Origin: Ascaphus truei | Taxonomy: Eukaryota > Chordata > Amphibia > Anura > Ascaphidae | DNA length: 64,000 nucleotides | NCBI GenBank assembly: GCA_036426205.1 | Contig: CM071568.1 | Location: forward strand, 118,824,696 to 118,888,695 | Direction of reading: 5' to 3' | Position numbers and translations under genes: made by a program | Part shown: piece by piece, positions 56,666 to 64,000 of the stretch | How positions within the stretch are numbered: position 1 is the first letter of the stretch | Layout of the letters: each line of letters starts with the position of its first letter | The notes under the pieces: model-generated | What the model was told of the DNA's origin: nothing | Databases searched by the model: none | The model's input: the letters and a program-made list of their open reading frames with translations, nothing else

Positions 56666-56971
56666 GTAATAGTGTGACAGAGCACAGCCAGCGACGAAAG
56701 AAATATATCACAGGCAGACTCCAAACTCGGTCAAATCAGCTGTTTAATGCAAGCTTCCAAGAAGAACAAGGACTACATGAACGCACCTACGCGTTTCATG
56801 CCGAAGCACTTTATCAAGCTGATAAGTGCTCGCATGCAACGCGTAGGTGCGTTCATGTAGTCCTTGTTCTTCTTGGAAGCTTGCATTAAACAGCTGATTT
56901 GACTGAGTTTGGAGTCTGACTGGGAAATATTTCTTTAGTTGCTGGCTGTGCTCTGTTTGTCACACTATTAC
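56666..56971. repeat. Foldback repeat with two divergent hammerhead-like relics
   Basis: GTAATAGTGTGACAGAGC at the left edge and its reverse complement (with a short indel) at the right edge bound a near-palindrome with arms of about 130 bp. At the centre each arm holds a hammerhead-like sequence pointing outwards. Minus strand: TTGATAA (56811-56817), stem GTGC-TTCG-GCAT, GAAACGCGTAGG. Plus strand: CTGATAA (56819-56825), GTGC-TC-GCAT, GCAACGCGTAGG. Confidence 0.8.
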
Positions 56972-58240
56972 CTGATTTATTGTAGTATTGACTTAAATAT
57001 AATTAACAAATCTGCTATTTTTGCAGCAGAGAGATTTGGATAAATAATTATTTACAAAAAATAATGTGGCTCAGACCTGGTCACCATATTTTGTTAGTGT
57101 TCCCTCACCATGAGGTTACACTTCTGCAGGGAAACTATCTTTAATACTGCAGAGAATATATTTTATAAAAGATAAAATAACACTATAGCTAAGAATGGAA
57201 ATCCTTTCTCTTTTAATGCTATACATCAGAACTTCTGCTTTAAAAATGCTTCACACACAAAGCAAATGCCACATAAGCCATAACTGTTATATACAGTTGT
57301 AATATAAATAATAATAATAATACAAATTATTGTCATTCATAAGTAAGTTTTTGAGCACACACAAGCCTCTTCTTTAATCCAGAAACACAATTAAAAAAGG
57401 GATTACAAATACGAAATATTTATCAAGAACAGACGGTACAACATTTAAGTAGGACTGTACTGTGAAAATGTAGTAAGGCAACAGACAAAAGTTTATGAAT
57501 ACATTTTACAAATAAACTAACAGTGTTATACAGTACAATTGTTATTGCGAAATGCGAATCAACTTTGTCTAGCTACGGTATTATCATGCTTCAAGACTTT
57601 AAGAGAATGCACATTATTTTTATTATTCAAACAAAGTTGCAGCTGTACAGTAGTGTACATCTCAGTGTATTAATCAAAGTATGCTGTGAAAAGACATAGA
57701 TGGTCTTTATAAGATAATACTTTTTCAGTAGTTCACATTGAAATGATTTGACAAGGACAGCCTGTTTGTCCCTGGTATAGGAGATTGGAACCTGCATAAA
57801 GAAACTAAATTGATTTGATTCCTAACTCCCTTATCTTAAATGTTTTGAAATAGGAACATTTTTATGATTTATTGCTTTGAAGCTATAACATCTATTGTTG
57901 ACGATATAAATTTGTTTTATATGCCTTCTAATTAACCTCTGCTTTGTCATTACATTTTTTTACAAAAGGTTTATCATTAGAAAATATGTATAGCATAATA
58001 GTTGTGTCAGATTGTTATGATATTAAAAGATGCTGTAACATGTAATATTATTATGCATGCAAGTTGTTTACAACTACTTATTCATTTCTTGTAGATGTAA
58101 CTAAAACGATATAAATGTTTCCAATAGTATTTACCTATTTATATTTAGTTGTCTTAGTGAAGTATAAAAATGTACTGTAAATCAGCGTGCACTTTCCCCC
58201 CCTACGTAAGATTTGTTCAAATATAATACATTGCTGAGTG
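56972..58240. other. AT-rich DNA without recognisable genes
   Basis: No coding motif, RNA gene or shared repeat was seen. Confidence 0.55.
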
Positions 58241-58248
58241 GCTTAGTA

Positions 58249-58590
58249 CAGGGGTGCACAAACTAGGGGTCATGAGATTTTCTAGGGGGAATGCAGTGCT
58301 TGCAGAGGCCCCGTGCTATTCCCCAAAGCATTTAAATTAAATGCTGGGGATCGCGCAAGGCCTCTGTAACATCTTTTACCTGGTCTCTGGTAGCTTCGGG
58401 CTATGCATCACCATGGCAAAGCGGCATCAAATGATGGTGTTACTGGGTCACGTGGCATCACACAGCCATGGCAACGTGACGTCGCATGACATCCTGGCGT
58501 CATTTGACAAGACAAGGTAAGGAGGGGGGCGTGAGCAGGGGAGGGGAGAGCAGGCAGGGGCATGCAGAATAAAATGTTTGCGCACCCCTT
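58249..58590. mobile_element. hAT-like MITE with 8-bp target duplication
   Basis: GCTTAGTA at 58241-58248 and again at 58591-58598 flanks a 342-bp non-coding element. The ends are CAGGGGTGCACAAAC and GTTTGCGCACCCCTT, imperfect inverted repeats of the CAGGGGT type usual for hAT elements, which also make 8-bp duplications. Confidence 0.9.
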
Positions 58591-58599
58591 GCTTAGTAG

Positions 58600-59512
58600 C
58601 AGCTTCTGGTACAGTACATTGGAGTTATACCAATGCTAATATCCCTAGTTAAACAATGTAAAAAAAATGTGTATATAAATATATGTGCTAAATGGATAAA
58701 CTTTCCCTGCCTCAATATGTACCCACCTAGTCTAGATTGAGAGAGTATGTACTAATGTGCACTGGGTGAATGGGCAGAGCTGAAGATTGCTGGTGAAGTC
58801 TTTCTAAAGAAGCCACTCTAACTTTATAAGTTTGTGCACTTGTTAGGTTGGAGCCTGGTATCCTTCTGTCAGAAGAAGTTATTTTGTTTGAACTGTTGTT
58901 AATAAACACTGCTGCTATTTAAAAGTTCATGACAACAACAGTGCGGTCCCGCAGTCAGAAAAGGTATATTGTACAAAGAAAGCTAATACCAATAGAGTTT
59001 TGAAAAAATGCAAAAGTTTATATACAAATGTAGCAGGGTAGTCCTTCTCACCTTTGGAGGGAGCGGATGCAGCTCTTCGGACACCCATGGTGGCCATGTT
59101 TGGGGTTGGAAAAGGACTGGAGAGAGGATATCCCCTGCAGGAACAGAATATCCTCTGGATAGTGCAATGGCAAGGTCAGAGCTGCCTGATACTGCGGAGG
59201 GGAAGGTTGTGTCCTGGGAGTCAGTCAGGCTGCTTAGGACTAGGCCAGAGAAACCCTGTAGGCCAGAGTTAGTTCCCTGAGCCACCTTACTGGAGTTTTG
59301 CAAGGACGGCCATATGTCAGGGACTTGCCTGTTAGCGATCGCAAGTGGAGCGGTGGAGCAGAACGAATTGCAGGGTGAGGATTCTCCAGGCTTGGAGGTA
59401 CTACCACACAGCTGCCGGAATTAAGGAGAGAAGGGATATTGTTTGGGAGGCCCTGCATCGTGGGATCACAGATGCGGCTCCTCGCCTGAGAAGGATTCCC
59501 TAAATATAGCAG
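58600..59512. other. Unassigned, probably retroelement-derived
   Basis: Contains AATAAACACTGCTGCTATTT near 58900 and a minus-strand open frame (58983-59303) without recognisable domains. It is continuous with 60801 onwards if the 59528-60785 insertion is removed, so it may be internal sequence of the gypsy element to the right. Confidence 0.4.
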
Positions 59513-59527
59513 TGTAACAAGGAAGGT

Positions 59528-60785
59528 CAAAGACAAAAGAAAACAGCGCATAAACGCAAATAGTGAAGTATATCAAATATAATTGAATTAAAAATAAGGG
59601 TAAGTATTCTGTGCACATAAAATCAATAGAACATGGGCATTGTATGTGATCAACACAGAGGTTACCAAACGGCAAAAACGTAACTTCGAGCAGGAACAAA
59701 TCCCTTGCGTGAGTAGTCCTGGATGGTATCGGGCCGTCGTCTCGGCTCCTCAGGGATGGTGGCTTCTCTCACAGGCAACACCATCAGTCCATCTCGGAGC
59801 GTACGTCTCATCAGCAGAAACTCCCCACATCAGGTGTTTAAATCAGTTCCAAGGTAGAAAGTGGAATAACTCTTAGATGCAGTAATCGCACCATATAAAT
59901 GAGTCGATGATGATAAGTCCTCAGGTATACGCATACATACACGTATTACCAGTCCATGGATCACAAAGTAAGGCTTTAATACAGGGTATACTGTAACCTC
60001 AGATAAACACTCAAGGTGTATTGCACTGGTCAGTGACGTCACCGCTACTTGCAACCGCTCCTCGGTGATGCGTCGCAGAGACAGAGCATCAGACTTATTG
60101 CATACACACAGTGTTGGGAGGTAACCTATAGAACTAATATGGCTAAAATTAGCAATTGCAGAATAAAAAGCAATAATCCTACGCGTTTCGTAGCTCGAGT
60201 GCGATTACTGCATCTAAGAGAGTTATTCCACTCTCTACCTTGGAACTGATTTAAATACCTGATGTGGAGAGTTTCCACTGATGAGACGTACGCTCCGAGA
60301 TGGACTGATAGTGCTGCCTGTGAGAAAAGCCACCATCCCTAAGGGGCCGAGACGACTTCCCAATACCATCCAGGACTACTCACCCGAGGGATTTGTTCCT
60401 GCTCGAAGTTCCGGTTTTGCAGTTTGGTAACCTCTGTGTTGATCACATACAATGCCCATGTTCTATTGATTTTATGTACGCAGAATACTTACCCTTATTT
60501 TTAATTCAATTATATTTGATATACTTCACTATTTGCGTTTTTGCGCTGTTTTCTTTTGTCTTTGACTATCTAGTGTTTAGGGGTGCTGAGCCACCCCCTT
60601 TGATACGGCTGCAGACGATCTTCGAGACCTGTCACGGTTCTGTATGTTTTTTACAATTATCAGTCTCTGATCATAATTCGTATGAGCTTTAGGGTATATG
60701 CCATTTACACTTTATTTATTTTGTCACTATTTGCATATATTTAACACTTTGTAGTTGAGTTTAGCTGCGCACTTTATTCTTTTAT
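59528..60785 (+). mobile_element. Inverted-arm retroelement with 15-bp target duplication
   Basis: TGTAACAAGGAAGGT occurs at 59513-59527 and 60786-60800, a perfect 15-bp duplication around a 1258-bp insert. The insert is a foldback: 59528-59889 is the inverted counterpart of about 60200-60575 (for example CAGTCCATCTCGGAGCGTACGTCTCATCAG). A tail (60576-60785) with no partner follows. The 310-bp spacer carries GAAACGCGTAGG on the minus strand (60178-60189). A long variable duplication points to target-primed reverse transcription. Partial inverted copies joined head to head are known for Penelope-like insertions, but no protein supports that here. Confidence 0.75.
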
Positions 60786-60800
60786 TGTAACAAGGAAGGT

Positions 60801-61628
60801 ACCTACATGCACCACCAATATACAAGGGAGGGTAGCGCTGCCCTCACACACAGATTTGGGATTGCTTTGGCGGGCACCTTGATTTCTTGTGTGCCAAAGG
60901 GATAGGGTGCAACCAGGACCAGTAGGGGTATAGTTGCTCCCGGGATAGGAGGAAGGGGTGTGTTGTTATCACTGCCTGTGTTAGTCTGAAATGAGATCCT
61001 CTAGAGAAGAGGGACGAGTATGGGCTGCGAGGTCATCCTTGAGGGATTCGGACAAACCCTGCCAGTATGCCGCGGCGAGGGCCTCATCGTTCCACTGGGT
61101 CTCTTCCTCAATGGTGTGGAACTCCACCGCGTATCTTGCAGCTGACCTGCGACCCTGGGAGAGATGAAACAAGGAGGAAGCGGCAATCTCCCTACGCGTT
61201 GGTGTGTCAAAGACCTGCTGGAACTCTCGCCGGAATTTGGGATAATCTTGAGTTATGTCTGGTCTGTGTTCCCAGAGGGGAGAAGCCCAAGTTAGAGTGT
61301 CGCCAGTGAGCAGGGCATAGACATAGACCACTTTAGTACGACCAGAGGGGAAGCGAGATGGGGACATCTCGAAGTGGACATCACACTGGTTCAAAAATCC
61401 CTGGCAAGTAAGGGGATCCCGTCATACCGGTTGGGAGGAGGAATATGTGGCTCCAGATTGCCCATAAGTAGTGGAGCCGGGGGTGACAGTGCAACTGGGG
61501 ATTCCCATAGGGAGAAGTTCGAAAGTTTTTGCGTAACAGTGGTGAGTTGGTCACTTAAAAATTGCCAGTGTTCTATAGTGACACCTTGGCCCACCTCAGG
61601 GGGGTCTGCATTTGTCGGGCTCTGCATA
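60801..61628 (-). pseudogene. Gag of a third Ty3/gypsy element
   Basis: Starts at the ATG at 61625-61627, inside the primer site: MQSPTNADPPEVGQGVTIEH. After a frame break near 61.39 kb it continues NQCDVHFEMSPSRFPSGRTK, LLTGDTLTWASPLWEHRPDI, FRREFQQVFDTPTRREIAAS, AARYAVEFHTIEEETQWNDE and YWQGLSESLKDDLAAHTRPS, a Ty3-type capsid domain like that at 51.98-52.10 kb. The capsid part is open over 137 codons. No zinc knuckle, protease or pol follows: the frame stops at about 60981 and the sequence then reaches the insertion at 60800. Known role: forms the virus-like particle shell. Confidence 0.88.
61619..61628 (-). other. Self-complementary primer-binding site with the gag ATG inside
   Basis: Minus sense TATGCAGAGC, one base after the 5' LTR. 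The identical ten bases are on the plus strand in the LTR at 62010-62019, so the RNA start (GCTCTGCATA) can pair perfectly. The gag ATG occupies bases two to four of the site. Confidence 0.8.
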
Positions 61629-61629
61629 A

Positions 61630-62400
61630 TGTAACGCCTGTATGCCTGCAGACCTGGCCAGTCCCCAGTTCTGAGGTGGGTAAGGGTATAACACGCACCC
61701 ACAGTAGTGAGGGCGTGCCCGGAGTGTGGTAAGGTGCGTTACCGGGCCTGGTAGAAAAAAGGGTTAACGAGATACTTGCTGTGTCCGGGGTGCCTGAGGT
61801 ACAGAGATCCAGATCCAAGAGCTGTGGGTTAGGGGAAGGAGAACGCAGCGTAGTGAGGTCCAAAGCAGAGTCCAGGGGTAGCGAGGTACACGTAGTCAAA
61901 CAAGCCGAGATCAATCCAAAGGTATCCAAACGGGGGAAGGACGTGAACAAGAGCTGAAACAGATAACAGGGCTTGGCATAGACACTGCACACAGGAGTCA
62001 CAGAGAAGCTATGCAGAGCAAGGAAGGAGAGGGCAGACAAGGGTTTAAAGGGAAGGAGGACCAATGGTAGCAAGGGGTGGAGCGGAGGCCTGTCTGTGTG
62101 ATTGCAGGGATAGGTCCAGGTAAGCAGGGAAGGAGATAGGTCCAGGTAAGCAGGGAAGGTAATAGCTCGCAGCCACAGGGGGGGTTGAGACAGCAGTGAG
62201 TGAGGGCTGGTAAGATGATTGGGTGCGCGCGCCATCTGTAAGGGTACAGTGCGAGCGCCCCGGCTGCGTGTGCGAGCGTGCGGCATGTACCACGGAGGAA
62301 CGGCTCGGCGAGGAGGAACAGGTGAGAGATCGAGGGAGCAGGGAGCCAGGGCAGAGAGCCGTCGTGGGGACTGTGGTGACGGAGACCTGCAGAGAGGTGC
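61630..62400 (-). repeat. 5' LTR of the third gypsy element
   Basis: Plus-strand left edge TGTAACGCCTG gives a minus-strand end CAGGCGTTACA. The outer (right) edge is uncertain, about 62390-62410, because no second LTR is present for comparison. Confidence 0.75.
62010..62049 (-). promoter_or_regulatory. LTR promoter: TATA-like box and predicted start
   Basis: Minus-strand TTTAAA (62044-62049) is 30 bases before GCTCTGCATA (62010-62019). Confidence 0.65.
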
Positions 62401-62421
62401 GTGTCCCCCGATCCGTTATAG

Positions 62422-62659
62422 ATATGCAGTCCTGTTTACAAGCTTCGGACTGCACCGCGAGCTTAAAATGTGCGTCGCCATAGCAACAACGTTTTGATTA
62501 TTTTCACCAAGTGCACTTTGTAGTGTCACTACAATATGAACTTATTGACTGCTTTGTTTAAATGTGAAGCTTCATCCGGCTATGATATGCAGTCATGTTT
62601 GCAATCTTCCGACTGCATCGCGGGTTACAACTATGCGTCGCCATCGCAACAACGTCTTG
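62422..62659 (+). repeat. Two imperfect ~75-bp direct repeats, 163 bp apart
   Basis: ATATGCAGTCCTGTTTACAA ... GCGTCGCCATAGCAACAACG at 62422-62495 recurs with changes at 62585-62659. They precede the hammerhead-like relic at 62827 and may belong to the same repeat. Confidence 0.75.
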
Positions 62660-62826
62660 GATGTGATGATGTAGAAGCATGATGATGTCCTGTGAGCACA
62701 CAGCGTTTTGCAGTTTACGGACAGACGGGATATCAGCTGTTGGATTAAAGCAGGATCAGCTGTGCTTTGGTGCGAAAGAACCTTCAATTAATGTATGTGT
62801 ATATAAAGTCTGCGCTCCACTGCTAT

Positions 62827-62882
62827 GCCAGCACTCCCAGTTGAAGACCTTGCATTGAAACGCGTAGGAGTGGGCGCTTGGC
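62827..62882 (+). ncRNA. Hammerhead-like relic (GAAACGCGTAGG class)
   Basis: Stem I inner CACTCC (62832-62837) pairs with GGAGTG (62867-62872) and outer GCCA (62827-62830) with TGGC (62879-62882). GAAA at 62857-62860 is followed by self-complementary ACGCGT and triplet GTA. The first core strand reads CAGTTGA (62838-62844) with two changes from CTGATGA, and stem II no longer pairs. Expected inactive. Confidence 0.5.
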
Positions 62883-62959
62883 AGGGGGACCCCATACCTT
62901 TTCTCTTGTACCAGGGACTACTTAAAGGATTCACCATTATCCTTGTGATTTGGTGATGT

Positions 62960-63320
62960 ATTGGACTTGTGACTTTTTTGGACTATTTTTCTCATGTACA
63001 GGATTTGCAGTCTGTTGGAAGAGCCTATGGGGTCTATGCACTAAGCAGCGGAAAATTGCATTCGCCAGGGTTTGAATTCGCCATGTTTTTGGCGTGTTAA
63101 GCTCGCTGTATGCAGGAAGGGCCGAATCCCTGGCAAACGAATGCGCCACCACCATTTGAAATAATGGCGAGTAACCTGTGGCGAGACAGCTGCCTGGCGA
63201 GAAGCTGCCGAGAAGCCGTCCCCTGCAGAGATGTGTCTGCAGCAGAGAGAGATCCGCTGCTCTCTGCGCAAACATCAGCACATTAAAAATTATTTTAAAT
63301 ACAATTTTATTTATAGTGTA
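62960..63320. other. No recognisable gene
   Basis: No motif recognised; overlapping minus-strand open frames show no known domain. Confidence 0.5.
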
Positions 63321-63566
63321 CATGTGCAGGGGTCTCTGGAGCTGAACCGCGTTGGTTTCAGGTCCGGGGACCCCCTGCTTCCCGAGATACAGGCCCCTTT
63401 ATGAGGTGCCGGTATCCCTCTGCATTTAATGTCCCGATCACGTGACCGCGGAATGTAAACAAAGCAGAGGGATACCGGCACCCCCTAAAGGGGCCTGTAT
63501 CTCAGGAAGCAGGGGGTCCCCGGACCTAAAACCAATGTGGTTCAGCTCCGGAGACCCTCTGCACAT
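63321..63566. repeat. Long hairpin repeat
   Basis: ATGTGCAG...GGTCTCTGGAGCTGAACC and its inverted partner GGTTCAGCTCCGGAGACC..CTGCACAT enclose further paired blocks (GGTCCGGGGACCCCCTGCTT, GAGATACAGGCCCC, GTGCCGGTATCCCTCTGC). Arms of about 100 bp around a centre with CACGTGACCGCGG. Confidence 0.88.
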
Positions 63567-63668
63567 CTACAGTATGAATAAAACACACATATCAATAAAC
63601 ACTCATTCCTTACCTTTGTGGCTATGTGCTATGGTAACGAAGCAGCATGAATGTATTTTTAATAATAG

Positions 63669-63937
63669 TGTACAGTGAGCAGGGGGTACCCTGAGCTGAA
63701 CCGCATTGCTTTGTGGACCAGGGACACCCTGCTTTCTGAGTTACAGGCCCCGGTATGTGTCATCGGGTGGCAGTATCACCGCCATCTTTATAGCGTCCCA
63801 TACGTGACGTGCCCGCTATAAATATGGCGGCGACACTGGCACCGGTGCCCTAAACCGGGGCCTGTAACTCGGGAAGCAGGGGGTCCCTGAGCCAGAAATC
63901 AATGCGGTACAGCTCAGGAGACCCCCTGCTCTCACAC
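63669..63937. repeat. Long hairpin repeat, second copy
   Basis: GTGAGCAGGGGGTACCCTGAG and CTCAGGAGACCCCCTGCTCTCAC form the base; TTACAGGCCCCGGT, CACCGGTGCC-like and TATAAATATGGCGGC/GCCGCCATCTTTATA-like blocks pair further in. Same family as the 47 kb copies. Confidence 0.8.
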
Positions 63938-64000
63938 AATATTATTAAAATACATAAATGCTGCTTTATTACCATAGCGGATAGCCGCTAAGGCAATGAA

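Noticed and set aside
60278..60306. CTGATGAGACGTACGCTCCGAGA resembling a hammerhead core (also inverted near 59.8 kb)
   Set aside because: The second strand reads GAGA instead of GAAA, stem II does not pair next to the core and no stem I partner exists on either side.
1..64000. tRNA, 5S or snRNA genes, tRNA-derived SINE promoters, CRISPR arrays, bacterial-type operons
   Set aside because: No B-box-like sequence or cloverleaf was noticed, and spaced direct repeats of CRISPR type are absent; the DNA is eukaryotic and repeat-dominated.

Overview
This is a stretch of vertebrate nuclear DNA, most likely from an amphibian and probably a frog, made almost entirely of transposable elements at different stages of decay. 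The organism call rests on the mix of families seen together: L2 and CR1 LINEs, L1/Tx1 LINEs, Penelope-like elements (PLEs), chromodomain Ty3/gypsy elements, a Gmr1-like Ty3/gypsy relic, MITEs and hammerhead-ribozyme repeats. I see no host exon, no tRNA or rRNA gene and no intact open element. Every coding remnant is interrupted by stops, frameshifts or insertions.

Layout. 0-3.1 kb: gypsy pol fragment (minus) split by a TIR element, then a 611-633 bp tandem array. 3.1-14.6 kb: mostly unrecognised DNA with one long foldback (5.3-6.6 kb). 14.6-23.4 kb: a nearly full-length L2 LINE whose N-terminus carries a 2A-like peptide; it is split by a 5.1 kb LTR element (minus) with a perfect 5-bp target duplication. 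23.4-30.8 kb: L1/Tx1 relic, CR1 tail, a hammerhead repeat unit, a PLE relic with a GIY-YIG-like domain, a TA-flanked MITE. 33-39.7 kb: L2 relic split by a solo LTR, a second LTR, L1/Tx1 relic, second PLE relic. 40.7-43 kb: CR1-type LINE split by a solo LTR. 43.6-47.6 kb: minisatellites, a hammerhead repeat fragment, a (GATA)n tract, the Gmr1-like relic, hairpin repeats. 47.7-53.4 kb: a chromodomain Ty3/gypsy element with both LTRs (minus). 53.6-55.4 kb: solo LTR followed by a tandem array whose ~400-bp monomer carries a hammerhead ribozyme. 56.6-64 kb: foldbacks, a hAT-like MITE, a third gypsy element (5' LTR and gag), and long hairpin repeats.

Two systems stand out. First, the ~400-bp repeat at 54.3-55.2 kb contains a hammerhead ribozyme with all core bases intact, and a diverged relative at 27.4-27.9 kb keeps the fold by compensatory changes. 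Second, three different LTR elements have, one base after the 5' LTR, a ten-base site complementary to the predicted start of their own RNA, 30-32 bases from a TATA-like box. This is the arrangement expected for Tf1/sushi-type self-priming, and in two of them the gag ATG lies inside that site. All identifications come from reading the sequence; no database search was run.
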